Positions 47,349-59,830 of a stretch of 64,000 nt of DNA are shown in pieces. The DNA lies in the NCBI RefSeq assembly GCF_052324685.1, contig NC_135221.1:7299375-7363374 (forward strand), in the 5' to 3' direction. Every line of letters starts with the position of its first letter. Positions within the stretch are counted from its first letter, which is position 1. The DNA is from Brachyhypopomus gauderio. Taxonomy: Eukaryota; Chordata; Actinopteri; Gymnotiformes; Hypopomidae. The notes under the pieces were generated by a model. That model did not search any database. It was not told where the DNA came from and worked only from the letters and a program-made list of their open reading frames with translations. The translations under genes were made by a program, and so were the position numbers.

Positions 47349-47565
47349 ATCTCCTCTGATATCTCCGCGAAATAGCAAAGAAGAGGCTCCCCACAGAGAA
47401 ATCCAAACCTTCAGTTCCAAAATCCAGAATTTATAGATTTCAAGAGGGTAAATGGATGCATGTAAATAGATATATCCACTTCATGCATCTGTGTGTATTT
47501 TTTCATCTTGATTTGACTGAGGTCACTGAAGATCCAGGTTGGGTGAGTGCACTCCAAGCTGCATC
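47349..47565 (-). other. atp2b1: 5' UTR part of the first coding exon of the calcium ATPase
   Basis: An acceptor (CCCTTTCAG on the minus strand) lies at about 47566. The exon therefore carries some 217 bases of 5' UTR before the start codon at 47348. It contains upstream ATGs, including one that begins right at the acceptor and stops within 50 bases, which could lower translation. Confidence 0.5.
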
Positions 47566-50500
47566 TGAAAGGGAGACATAGGAATCATGGCATTTTTATT
47601 AACAGTAAATAAACATTTCATATGTTGAATAGGGGACATTACCCTGCAGGTTTTTAGCACTCTTAGCACACTGATCATTCACATTCTAATACAATAGAAG
47701 CAAGTTACATTGATTGCCCATAACTGTGGACTACAGTTGTCAGGCATGCCAAAGCCCGCACCATGATCAATCAATGGGAAAGTCACATTGACCAGTGTCA
47801 ACTATTTTTGGAGTAGTTAACAAGCACGCAAAGTTAGTCAATGTATTCCACCAGCCTTCCATCTGAAAAATCTGCCCAAAACATTTGAAAGGCCAATATT
47901 TCAGCTAAAATATTAGACTCCACTTCTAAAAGTGATTCTATATTTAGCCAGTATATAGGCTACAAAACTGATACAGATTCAAATGTAATAATACACAGGA
48001 AAAGACATTAAATGTCTTTTGCCAACCATTAGCATTTCACACAAGAGCCAGCCGACTCATTCATTATAGATTATTATTCTACCTCTGAAAAAAAAACTAC
48101 TTATTAGCAAGAATATTTAAAAACACTTAACTAAAAATAGCCCAGGAAAAACAATGAAACTGGCAAGCGTCTGTACTGTAAGAATTGCTGCCAAATAAGC
48201 ATTTAGACAAATATACAACATGCATAACTTAAAGATGAGAAGTTCTAGAGTCAATGCAAAATGTAATTTCTTCCAGTAAAACAAGTGAGATCTAGAGACA
48301 ATTATACCATACTAGTGTACAGAAACAATCAAGTTTACTACAGCACTCATTACAGGATTTGCACATTTGACTTTTTTTAATAACAGCAAAAACTACACAA
48401 CCCATGCAAATGTGCTTTCTAATTAAGCTGAACCAAAGACCTATACAAAAAAAAACAGCCAACCTAGTCACTCAAAACAGCTCCCAATACCTCTAAAGAC
48501 ACTCATTTAGCACCAAAAGCTCCCGACATTGATTCACAAAGACCAGACTTACAGCCAAGGAATGAATGTTCTGTCTCTTCAGTGAGAAGAATTTGCCCTT
48601 CAGCGCAGAGGTCTTGAGCGGGGCAGTCTTCACCAGTGGAAAAGGCTGGATGATTATCACAGGAAAGCCTCCTGCTTAATCTAATTAGGCAATCTGTGGT
48701 TGTACTCATGAAGAACCAGTCGACAGAGTAGACAAGCCACAGCGGAGAGGACACATCCCTTCTTTCTCTCTCTGCATGTGCGCACCCACACATGCACACA
48801 CACACCCCATTTTTTGTTTATGGGTGAGATATTACACTGTGCAATAGCTCAGAATGTAATAGTTTCTGAACACAAGCTTCTGCTCTTTTTGCATCAATGT
48901 GTTTTGCTTGAGGGTTTTCTGAGAAGGAATTTTTAAATCATCATCATTTTCTCTGACTGCAGATACAAGCCCAGTCCAACTGTAAGAAATAGCCTATTCT
49001 ACAGATTTTGGAATTATCAAAATAGGCAATTCTCAAAACTTGATTAAATACAAATTGTAAAAAAATATAAAATGATAATTAAAAGGGCAAACATGAATGA
49101 TAATTCATATTGTTATATTCAGTATCACAGACTTAAACAATGAAAACTTAAGTCTTTCTGTATGCAATCTGGAGGATAACAGAGCTGGCAATCATCTAAA
49201 GTTTGTTTCCAGAATAGCAGATAAATAAACTTACTAGTCATAAAACTGCTAACATACCCACGTGTGTTAGAGTATGTACAACACCCTAAAGACGTTCCCT
49301 TCCAATCACTGTCACTCATTTTCCAACAAAGCTCATTTAACCTTTCATTTGGTAACTGCCCCAAGCTGTATGTGCTTTCAGAAAGGCAACTCATTACTTA
49401 GTGTCATTCTTGTATGCGTGAACACACCATCAATACATCAAAAGAGGAAACATTCTAGCGTAGAGACATCTCTAGAATGACAGCAGTGGAAAATCAAAAC
49501 AAGAGCATCTCCTGCTGCTGAACTAATTACTTCCTCCAGAGGTCAAAGGTCACACTGCGTAACCAAGCAGACTCGTTAACAATTAAATGACAAAAACCAC
49601 TTTTCTAACAGGAATAATAAAAAGAACAAAATGTGATGCTGTAAAGATGAATTGTGCGTCTTTTTAACATAACCATTATGGCCTGTTACACACGCCCTCC
49701 CCCAACACAGATATCAACAGTATAGCCCATTTTAAACACCATTTGATTTCACTGACCAAAAAAAGATCACGTGTACCAGACAAAGCATTGGAGCCATGCA
49801 AACTGAGCATGAGGACCCCAAACACAATGTTGCCACAGTTCAGAAAGTTCATACGATTTCTAGTATGGAAAAATATCTTTCCCACTAAGGTGGCTCATTA
49901 CTAAGTGGTTTGTTCTGCCAGAGGGAAATTTAATCTGGATTACGTGTGTCCAGATATACATGTCCAAGTACCTCTTTTAACCATCTAGAACAAAACTGAG
50001 ATCCATTATTTTATCTCGGATTTAGAAAAGGTTGACGTAGATAATGCTGAAATATCCAGATCGGTATTTGGAAATCTTTGTATTAGAAGTCAGCCGCCAC
50101 CTGCTGGACAGATAAGTTATGTTTTAAAAAAGGAATACATAATAAACCATTTCAAAAGAAAAATTTCCATCCTCGTAAACTGTTGCAAAGTGAGGTCCCA
50201 AAGTGAAATCTGGATTCACGTCCTTACACTCCTTCTGTTATTAATTCGTTCAATTAAGTTTAAACTGCTCTATGGTCTTTAACTGGTCAGTAGCTGTGAC
50301 CTGAACAAGAATGAACTTGCATTCTTCTGCCTAGGGGTAGAAAAGAAAATGCACCGGAGTAATGACGACATTCACCAATTAATAGGCACGACTTCACAAT
50401 AACATACACCAATCGTGTTTTTTTTTTTGGGGGGGGGGGGGGGTTCTCTAAATTGGTATTTATTCAATTTCTGTAAGAAATTTGCTGTTCATCTACTCCA

Positions 50501-51702
50501 AAACAACCTTGCTATATCTAGATCTACATTTAACTCCGTGATTGAGGGTGATTCGGGGGTTGGGTCGGATTAGAAATACTTGGTACTGGAAACTGGTACT
50601 GGTAAATTCAAATAATCGGGATAGAAAATGCTAGAATCTATTCAATCCGATTGGTTTGATACTGCCGAATTTCTTAAAAAAACATTTGCACTGGCGTAAT
50701 CTACCAGATGTAAACACAACAGAGACAGAGCGTTTCTGGATTAGGTCTATATTAAAACCAAAAAAGTGGTTTCGGATGTTTAAACATTTAGAGGAAATTA
50801 CATATTTGACGAGAGGTATCACATCTGGGGCAATGTTTATGAATCTAAAATATTTAAAGCTCCGGTTAGTACATCCCAGTCAAACACAAGGCGGTGGCCA
50901 ACAATACCACCAGCACACACGAAGCCAATTAACTCTTACTGTATAATTTGATAACATGCATAAATCCCCCACAATTGAACTAAAAAGTTGACACTAATAA
51001 GGGTCCAATTAGTTCCTTCCTTAATAAAGCTATGGAGATTATGAATGAGGCTAGTTCTTGTTTTAGCCTTATTTGACACATCTTCGGTTAACTACAACCT
51101 TGAATGGCCAACCAATTGGCTACAGGGGATTTTTTTTTATTTCAGAATTTTATGTGCAAGACTGTAGTTTTAGATCCTGTACCATCTTTGCATCCGAACG
51201 CTAAAACTCTCCAAAACTCTTTATTAGTAGAAAAAAACTATTTTGTTCATTTTATAATTCATTTATTTTAGAAATACATGGCAAGAGACAAACGACTTGC
51301 ATTCTACCCTAAATCCCAAGAGGAAACTAGGTGCGCCGTTGACAAGGAGGCGGCCTGGTGTGCTCCAATCATATAGCTAGTTTTAGCACATAATTGGCAA
51401 GAACAGCTTGTATCCATCATCACGCCACCTGCTACAGGAGATGCAGCCCATTAGCTTTTTGTTTTTGCGTGTTTGACGAGTATCTTACTTTAAAAGGGCA
51501 TCAGGGGTGACGATGAAAAACATGAAAAGGTGTATATTTTACACATCGTATGTTACAGTTTCATTTGGGAGGAACGTTTACATGTGAAACATCAAATCTG
51601 TGTCCGATTAGATATAAGAACAGTTGATATGTTGCAGTTAAATTGATTAAATAATGATCGGTGTGGTTAAAGCTAAACTAGAAACAACGACATTGAAACT
51701 TA
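47566..51702. other. Probable 5' intron of the calcium ATPase gene
   Basis: About 4 kb with no convincing coding exon on either strand. A poly-G run lies at about 50430-50443 after a poly-T. A plausible non-coding first exon follows at its far side (near 51.7 kb). Confidence 0.4.
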
Positions 51703-51850
51703 CTTTCCGCTGTGAAGTGTCTGTTACATCCCCTCGACGTTACTTGCAGAACTGTGTTCACAACTCATTCTGTAAAATAAGCCCCGCCCACAACACAGCT
51801 CCATGAGTATTTACGTCATGATGCACAGCTTGTGATTTGCATCCCTATTG
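51703..51850 (-). promoter_or_regulatory. Candidate first exon and promoter of the calcium ATPase gene
   Basis: On the minus strand a strong donor (GCGGAAA then GTAAGT) lies at about 51708, suggesting a non-coding first exon of some 70 bases. Just upstream a CRE-like TGACGTAA half-palindrome occurs at about 51812. This is inferred only from position and motif. Confidence 0.35.
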
Positions 51851-52099
51851 GCTCCTGTTCATTCCAGGTACAGGTATCCATCTGCAGTACTACAAGAAGA
51901 AATGCTTAATCTAAACGTAAACCTGATTTGCTCTATAATATTATTATTCCCGAAGACAACGGCATTTCTCATTTTCTGATCCGTGAGACCATATTTCAAG
52001 TCTCCAAAGTCATGTAGCCTACTACCAAAAACTAGTAGATAAATTTTCCTATTACTCTCAAATGTAGTCTGAGATATGTTATCACTCGTAGCGCAAAAG

Positions 52100-52171
52100 C
52101 AAAAAAAAAAAAAGCAAAAAAAAAAAAATATATATATATATATATATTTTTTTTTTTGCTTTTTTGTTTTG

Positions 52172-52244
<73 letters not shown>

Positions 52245-52245
52245 A
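52100..52245. repeat. Poly(A)/poly(T) and long (TA)n microsatellite
   Basis: Two A-runs, a T-run, then about 35 TA units at 52173-52241. The open frames (Tyr-Ile repeats) over it are artefacts. Confidence 0.95.
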
Positions 52246-52344
52246 AGGTAAGTAGGTAATAGATAGCTGTATATATATATAGAAAGAGAGAGAGAGAAAA
52301 GGTGTGTGTGCGTGTGCATGTGTGCGTGTGTGTGTGTGAAGTCA

Positions 52345-52425
52345 AAAAGAGAGAGATTCAAAATTCAAAATTGTTGTACACAGAGTTTCCAGAAAAACAG
52401 GACATTTTGGACAGTGCAAGCAAAG

Positions 52426-52477
<52 letters not shown>

Positions 52478-52560
52478 CCCATCTCTCTCTCTGTCTGTTT
52501 CTCCCTCTCAATGTACTTCACTACAGTTTTTATATATCTCTACATCCTTTACTGCTATAC
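52345..52560. repeat. Module copy 1: AAAATTG...GGACATTTTGGACAG with (CT)n
   Basis: This contains AATTCAAAATTGTTGTACACAG, then GGACATTTTGGACAG, CAAGCAAAGCA, (CT)n at 52431-52475, then TGTACTTCACTACA. The same blocks in the same order occur at about 53205-53365. A (TA)n run follows at 52570-52610. Confidence 0.8.
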
Positions 52561-52565
52561 GTATG

Positions 52566-52612
<47 letters not shown>

Positions 52613-52619
52613 CAGAGAT

Positions 52620-53125
52620 CTCAGATGTTGTTCTATCTGCCTGTTTGGGGATCAAAGACCCAAGTATTCTGATTAACACAGGAAACACTGTTGCCTTTAC
52701 CTTCTGCATCATTTCGAGCTTTTCCCTCAGCATTTCAGTTTTTTTTGTGTACCTTGTGCTTGATGTTGCCATCACATGGGATTGCCACATCTATCAATGC
52801 TTTCGTGCTGTTTGTTTATTAACAAGATGTCTAGTTGGCATATTATCCCAGAGGATGTTAGCTTGGTTGTTCTCTACCACTTTCAGGGAAGTGTCCCACT
52901 TTGACCATACTCCACACAGATGTGTGTATCATGCCAGCCACTTGGCTATGGTGTTCCATGTGTGCCCTGCAGTAGCATCTTGCACCTCACTGTCATGTGC
53001 TGGATCTCAGGGGCCATTTTTCCACAGCCTGCAACTACGATCCTCCCTCGTGTGGTAGATTTCAGCCTCTATTCATCTTGTATTGGCTCCTGTGCAGCCA
53101 TGAAAAGTGTTTCTGTGCGGTAGGA
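52620..53125 (-). mobile_element. LINE (non-LTR retrotransposon) 3' coding remnant
   Basis: Read on the minus strand, short stretches in shifting frames match the C-terminal end of a fish LINE polyprotein. Examples are LEMMQKVKATVF with LGSLIPK, RTTSEIS, and further upstream pieces such as CGNPM and CVEYGQSG. I know this end from many fish predicted proteins but cannot name the clade with certainty. It carries several frame changes and stops, so it is a dead fragment. Confidence 0.5.
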
Positions 53126-53129
53126 TTTC

Positions 53130-53131
53130 TC

Positions 53132-53187
<56 letters not shown>
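53130..53187. repeat. (TA)n microsatellite
   Basis: About 27 TA units followed by a short GA-rich run, at the start of module copy 2. Confidence 0.95.
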
Positions 53188-53188
<1 letters not shown>

Positions 53189-53204
53189 AGAGAGAGAGAG
53201 AAAG

Positions 53205-53365
53205 ATATTCAAAATTCAAAATTGTACACAGAGTTTCCAGAGAAACAGGACATTTTGGACAGAGGATTTCATAAACTGTGCAAGCAAAGCAGATCTCACT
53301 CACTCTATCTTTCTCTGTGTCTGTCCTGTGTACTTCACTACAATTTATACATCTGCCTTTTCTCT
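53205..53365. repeat. Module copy 2
   Basis: Second copy of the module at 52345-52560. The shared blocks are CAAAATTG, TACACAGAGTTTCCAG, GGACATTTTGGACAG, GTGCAAGCAAAGCA and TGTACTTCACTACA. It differs by a small insertion (AGGATTTCATAAACT) and a shortened CT tract. Confidence 0.8.
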
Positions 53366-53369
53366 CCCA

Positions 53370-54544
53370 AACACTGACATTTGTGATGCCAAACTCCACC
53401 GCTCTGTCTCAGGAACCGTTGAGCATGACCTCGCTCTGACAGGATTAGCTATAAATAGTGCGGCCTATCTGCTCGGCTGCAGCGGGGCTCGTTCTGATCC
53501 CTGATCAGTGGGCGGGTGCTAAAGAGACTGCACCTCCACTTGCAGGGTCACACAGGTTCTCACAGACCATACCAGGTTTTCAGTTGTTTTCCCTGTCCAG
53601 CCACTCCCAGAACCTGCTGTTTGTACAAATGGTCTTTTACTAAATATGTGGAGGTTCAAGTCTGTGATCTGAGTAGTTATGGTATGGGTAAACACACAGA
53701 GAAATGAACGGTGCAACCGATGTCTCATATCCCCTCTTTCAGACATGGAAAATGGTGTGAGACAGAGAAAGACCATTTCTTTTCACACATACACATACAC
53801 TGGCACAAAATAACCTCAAAATAACCTCAATAATCTTCTCTTTAATGGCTTACAACAGCTGAAGATGCTTAATAATTGAAGGGGAAAAGAGCATACGTGC
53901 TTACAAGGAGATATGCGTACAGTTTAGCCCCCTGGACCTAACATGATGAAGAAATACTAATAAAAAGATTGATGAAATCAGTAGCAAAATCTGATCTTTC
54001 TTCATAAATAATAGCCTGTTTCTCTGAACCATTTGTCTCATTATAATAGTTTTAACATGGCTATCTGTTACATGCAATGCAGAACCTGTCAACCCTTATG
54101 CTAACTTTAGACTCAGTAGCCTACATCAGTTAATGAGATGCGTATAAGTTCCTTGGGTTGATCTCTTGACCATTTCTTAATGAGCAAAAGTAAAAGTTCA
54201 ACTCTATTATTTATAGCATGTTACACACATGATAAGGTCAAGTGGTTAAAATAGAATTCGAAACACGTTAGTCCTAATTATAGAATTATTACTGAGACCC
54301 TAAAGCCTGACCTTAAACTAAAATTCTGCCTTCAACACGGTAGCATTTGCCCACAGGAAATGAGCTTGACGCCTGTTCCATGCCCAATTAACACAAAGCC
54401 TTACGACACTTCCCATTTTCTGAGGAATAGGGATGATGATGATGATGATGATGATGATAATGATGATGATGATAGGTTTTAAACTAGGTCCAGTCTGAGA
54501 AGACAGATGAATTGCTTAATATGTGATCAGAGCACAGACGCATA

Positions 54545-54584
<40 letters not shown>

Positions 54585-55000
54585 GGTGTGAATCGCAGAA
54601 TGAAAGGAAACAAGCATAAAATGTGGGAGGGAGGTCACATATACACAAAGAGTGATCTTTGCATGCACTTCAGATAGACAATGTGCTTTTTGCTTGTTTG
54701 TTTTAAGTAAATGTATGTTTTTTTATATAGGATATGCTTTTTACTTCCTTTGCGTGGAGCTCAGCGCGAGATAATTAACACACCGTGTCTGGTCGAGAGA
54801 ATCACCATTCGGAATGTAATGACCAAATATAATCTAAAATTTAAAACATTTTCTTTTTCACAGAACTTTAACTTTAACATGTGTCAGAGAATATTTGAAC
54901 TATTTTTCTTTCTGGAAAAAAATCCAGTAATTTTGGTTGTTCGGCTTGGACCTGTTGGTGCTAGGGCACTTGCTAGGATGACTTTGTTGAAGGCGGATTT
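53370..55000. other. Intergenic stretch with simple repeats, no gene seen
   Basis: Contains a (GAT)n tract at about 54433-54472 and a (CA)n tract at about 54546-54578. Open frames here (for example 54711-55073) lack family matches and splice context. Confidence 0.4.
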
Positions 55001-55115
55001 AGGGAGACGCCATTTTCGCTCTACGGAAATAACACTTCTCGGAAGCACACTATTTTCAAGCGCCCTAGCTTAGATGCCCTTTTATTTAGAAATAAATAAC
55101 GGATAAGGATAAATC
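55000..55115 (+). promoter_or_regulatory. Probable promoter of the Myb/SANT-like gene
   Basis: A CpG-containing segment with GACGCCATTTTCGC (55008-55021), which carries a YY1-type GCCATTTT core, lies about 100 bases before the start codon. YY1 sites of this form often mark TATA-less start regions. Confidence 0.35.
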
Positions 55116-56360
55116 ATGAACAACGCTGCACTTACATATAAACGTAAGTGGCCAATAAATTATGTATCCACTACGGTTTGTTCATTTTTCTACCTTTCTG
55201 CGGTGGTGACACAATCAGTTTAAGTAATCTGGCTAGCTGGCTGGCTAGCTAACTAAATGGGGTTAACCAGCCTCTTTCTTTGTTGCTATGTAGTGACCGA
55301 GGTGGACATAAAAAATCTGATACGCGTGCGAACAGCGAACGCGGCGCTTTTCACCAGGAGAAGAAATGCAGCCAAAACAGCGTGGAGGTAACTTAAGCTG
55401 CTGGCGATGAGCAATAACGACAGCGATTCAGTACATATGACTGATCTTTGCTTTATTTCAGCGCAATTCTCAACGAGCTTGGGCTTGAAGACAAGGTAAC
55501 AGTTGAACAGATCGCGAAGAAATGGGAAAACCTAAAGATGAAGTACAAGGTTTGTCTACCGTACTTTCTGATTTGTAACGTGTCACTTTAGAAAATGTAC
55601 TCATTGCTTTGTAAGAAGATACACTTAAGTTAACAATAGATTTTGACTTTTTTTTTAAATAAAGGAAATAAAATTTCCTCCACCTGGCATGGAGGTAGGA
55701 TCAAGGTCCTCTCAGTGGAAATGGTTTGACCTCCTCGATGAAGCATTACGAGAGGAGTTTCCTGACAGCAACTATCACCCGATGATGTCATCATTGAGCG
55801 ATGAAGAATGTGGACCACAGGCCAGCAAGAGGATATGTCAGGTGAAAGTAGGAGGGGACATTTTAGAATTGATGGTGGACGATGAAGGCATATCTCGGGT
55901 AATGGACCCGGGGTCAGCTGCACTGAAACAAGCAAGCCTCCATGGAGATGAGACCTCCACAATGCTGTCGGATCTGGACCTTGAGGGTGCCAAATTTGCC
56001 CAAGAACGCCAGCTTCTGGAGAAAGAGCATACGGAGCTGGATCGAGAGAGACTCGTATTCGAGAGGGAGAAGGATCTGGCAGAGAGGGAAATTATGGCAC
56101 TCCAGAGAGACAGGGCGCAGCTAGAGAGGGACAGGGCTTCTGTGGACCGAGACAGAGCATCTCTTGATCAGGACAGAGCCCAGTTAGAAAAAGACCGGGC
56201 TGCATTAGAGAGGAACAAGGCGGCACTTCTAAGAGACAGAGACAATCTGAATGCCATGATCCATGGAAAAAACACCTCTGGACATAATGTTGACACTCCA
56301 CATGAGAAAAACAGGGAGAAATTAATCCTCTTAATTGAAAGATTGATAGATAAGTTTTGA
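55116..56360 (+). CDS. Myb/SANT-like DNA-binding protein with C-terminal coiled coil
   Basis: Four exons with good borders: 55116-55143, about 55294-55387, 55463-55550 and 55665-56360. The N-terminus (LTEVDIKNLIRVRTANAALF, ...AKTAWSAILNELGLED) and VEQIAKKWENLKMKYKEIKFP have the W...L...G/E...KW.NLK.KYK pattern of Myb/SANT-like (MADF/Myb_DNA-bind) domains found in Harbinger-type transposon partner proteins and their tamed relatives. The second half is a regular heptad coiled coil: six or more RDRAxLE-type units (about residues 215-265), ending LILLIERLIDKF. AATAAA lies at 56525-56530. I do not recognise a named gene. All frames are open, so it is either a functional host gene or a recently active element's gene; no transposase is next to it. 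Confidence 0.75.
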
Positions 56361-56524
56361 AGACATTTTCATCATCAGTGACCAGACTGGAATTTTTTAA
56401 ACCAAAGTTTAAATTTCACATTCAAATGTATTTCACAGCAGGCGTTTATCAACCTTTTGAGCTGTAACCATGCAGGAAAAGCTGTAAAAGTCAAGTTAGT
56501 CTCTGCTGCAGATGGTAAAAAAGA

Positions 56525-56530
56525 AATAAA
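56525..56530 (+). terminator. Polyadenylation signal of the Myb/SANT-like gene
   Basis: AATAAA about 165 bases after the stop codon at 56360, same strand. Confidence 0.55.
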
Positions 56531-58344
56531 CGGCTTCTGAGGCCATGTGTTATGAGGAACTATACTTAAGTATGAATATTACTTAACTGACAAAAGTGTT
56601 TGTGTTATGTTTTGCCTGTTTATAGATTAGCATGGTAAAACTTTCAGACATTTGCTTATGTTTCTGACTCTGAATTAAACTACATATATGTGTACTGAAT
56701 TTAGAAAGTGCGGATGACTTCATTTTTGCGTTATTTCAAGAACATTGGTAGCTATGTTGTGACGACCTTAACCGTTAGCCTAGTATTTGATTCATGTGCA
56801 GAAAGTCTGTTTTAAAGAAATCTCCTTTAGATATTACATAAGTACTCATCAGCCATGTTCCTTGTGCGTGCATACCATTAACAGTCTATAAAGATCAAGA
56901 TAAGTATGTAAAACGAGGGGTAACAGCTAAGTTTGCTTCCTGCCGAACAAAGGATGTTGTGCAGAAAATAAAATTTTTTTTAGGCCTACACAATGCCGGG
57001 AACAAAAAGAGCTAAAGGAGAACATGATGCATCATCTGAGATATGCAAACTGAAAATTTTATGCTGTCACCTGCTCCAGCTCGATAGGTGGTGCTAAAGC
57101 TGTTGCCCAGTTACCCCCTCCAACTAAGTGATGTCGGGGCAAAATTTATATTTGGTCTCTCTGTAATCATATTCATCAGTATTCATATATGTATTGACCA
57201 CTCTTAGTAATAAGTGGAAAGTAAATCACTTTATTAAGGTATGTTGACTATATGTTAGTCCAAGTACACGTTGATCATGGTATGCTTTACATGCTTGTAG
57301 GCTCTCTCTCTACTCTTTCTAGTAGTAAATTGCGTGTGTGTGAGCAGACACTCCTGAAGGTCTCAGGCCTGTAGAAAGGCTTGTGTCTGGTGTCAGAATG
57401 ATATATCTGTCGGACTGTAGGATCAAGGAGGCCTTGGCCCGAGGACCCTGGCAGGGGAGGGGTCGTGGGGTGTGAGCCCGCGTGACGATGGACGATGAGT
57501 ACAACGCATGTTATGTCTGTGGGGAAAGCGGACATTGGGCATGAGAATGCCCGCAGAAGAAGACCAAGCACGAGAAACAGAGAAACCAGTGGGAGGAGGA
57601 TGATGACTGAGGGGAGGAGGGGTCGGCTGGTGACGGTCCGGAAGGGTCAGGTAGGACACAATTTTTCCTATGCTTGGCAATGAAGAAATGCTTCACAAAC
57701 CTCTGTTACTGCTGTTGAAAGAAAAAACAAAGGTTTAAGTAACTGAGCAGGCTACTGCATTTCTACTAGTTAAATATGGTTGATAATGTGAAGACAGTTA
57801 TGCTGTTTATCCAGCCAATGTTGCTGATATTGATCGGTGAGGAATACTGTAATAATAGGGGGAACTGAAATAACCTTTTTGTGTGTACACCCTGGCACAG
57901 GCCATTCTGTTATTAAAGTATTTTGAGTGTAGTGAGTCACACATGTGAGTGGCAGGTATCTCCAGTTGGTTGGTGCATTAGTGGTTCTCCGTACCCCTCA
58001 CCTGTTCATTATAGGAGATGGGGACTAAATTTAGGGTTTCCTTGTTGGTATTAAATGCATGCCTAAAAAGTCTTCAGATTAAAATCAGACCGGACGATCT
58101 GAAAGTTAAATTATCTGATTCGGTACAAGATATGCAGCTGTCATGAGACCCGCTCTTTCATGCATATGGGCTGCCGCTGAGCACCTGTCCCACAGGAGAT
58201 ATTAAGGCAGAACTGATTATTCTTGTGCAGTGTCTTACTAACCCAATGTGTACCGATGACTTCATGGACCCGTGCATGCTACACCACATAGCACACATAT
58301 ATGAGGGAGGGCCAGATATGACATACAAGCTAAATGGTTTAGAG

Positions 58345-59315
58345 CAGGGGTTCTCAACTGGTCTCAGTCCAGGACCCACATTTTCTCATTGTCATTAAGT
58401 CGCAACCCAGTTTTATACAGTACAAATGTTATTTAAAAGGGTAAACAATTGGTGGTTACCATGGCAACAAGATTGGTTCGCATGCTGGGCTCCAGACAGA
58501 AAAATTACTCAAGGAGCCAGTAGGTCCTAAAAGGGAAAAATCAGGTGCCAATAACCTTTTCTAGGCACCATAATAATATACAAACTAATAAGCATTGCAG
58601 CAATCACATCAGACCAGCTGTTATTTAGGATCTCTGCTATCCAACATGACTGATGTCTTTCTCTTCCTTGTAACTGTGGTTAAGTTGGCTTCATGTTCGC
58701 ATATTCGGAATTAGACATGTTATTTTAAATGTAAAGTAAAGTAAAATTCATTTATATAGCACTTTTCACAGGCACAAGCCACAAAGTGCTTTAAATGTAC
58801 TACTGTCACCATCTACAAATTACCTTAACATGGACGAAAGTAGCGGTCGTAAAGGCCCCAGAGCACTGCACACTCTGTTTTTCTGCAACAATTTCAATGG
58901 TTTTTAAATGATCCTTCATAATATAAAAACAAGTTGTATATATGTTTAGTGTACATTTTGTCAAATTTAAATAGCTTTTAAAATGTCCATCATAAGAGCA
59001 TAAAACAAATTATAGTACATTAAACAAGTTATATTACATTAAGTGCATCCTAATCAACAACCTTGTTTTGTGGACAAATTATGTATTCCATATTTCATAT
59101 TATGATGGAATATTTGACAAAAACTGACCACCACAAATTGGTGCAAGGTATAAATACCCATCTTTTAGTTGTAGGTTGTTATGGCATGTGCCTCTGTCTT
59201 TTTTCAAGATAAAAGACAAGTACAAAATTAGAAGAGTAGCCTATACATTTTTTTTTTTTTTACAAGTTGTCTGCAGCCCACTTTTGGGTTGGGACCCACC
59301 AGTTGAGAATGACTG
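58345..59315. mobile_element. Charlie-type hAT non-autonomous element
   Basis: The left end CAGGGGTTCTCAACTGGT and the right end, reversed, CAGTCATTCTCAACTGGT are flanked by the exact 8-base duplication GTTTAGAG (58337-58344 and 59316-59323). Inside is ATTTATATAGCACTTTTCACAGGC...ACAAAGTGCTTTAAA, a palindrome-like motif common in fish repeats. No transposase is encoded. Confidence 0.85.
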
Positions 59316-59771
59316 GTTTAGAGAACTTAAGCAGGCCAAAATGCTAATACTAACATGTGTGGTTGAAATTGGCTAGAGCAGAGTGTGTTTCAAATGGTGA
59401 ACAGTACTGCGCATGTCTTGTTGGCGGGTTGAGAAGGCGGGTCGAACTCCTGAGGTGCTGTGGTCAAAAGGCAAATGTGAGATGAGCTTCATCAAAGGAT
59501 GTGAACCTGTGAGAATTGTTTTTGTTTACATGCCTCGTAAACCTAAGTACCCGCTGAAGCCCAATGAAACATGTAGGGGCATGGTGGACTGAAATTATGG
59601 AGATGGATTAAAAAATATCAAGTTAACTCATTGATGTTATTAAGAGCACCATCGGTGCCTGATCACTGATTTTTTCTCAAGGTTTAATCTGAGAGTAAAT
59701 GATTTTTGGTTGTTGATGTGATTAATGAATTGTGAGCAAAAGTGAATTGTGAGCAAAAGTGAGCATTACAG

Positions 59772-59830
59772 CAAACTCCAACATTGGGATCACATTGGGA
59801 TCGCATTGGGATCACATTGGGATCACATAA
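59772..59830. repeat. Short tandem repeat CATTGGGATCA
   Basis: Five near-identical 11-12-base units (ACATTGGGATCAC, one with GCATT) in a row, within the fossil region. Confidence 0.85.

Noticed and set aside
48503-48805. 100-residue minus-strand frame upstream of the calcium ATPase coding start
   Set aside because: No recognisable domain and no matching splice sites; it could at most touch a 5' UTR exon, which I cannot show.
52082-52790. Several open frames rich in Tyr-Ile or Ser-Leu
   Set aside because: They run over (TA)n and (CT)n tracts. Only the LINE-like stretch from about 52620 was kept, as a remnant.
54711-55073. 120-residue plus-strand frame before the Myb/SANT-like gene
   Set aside because: AT-rich, no domain, and it overlaps the likely promoter of the next gene.
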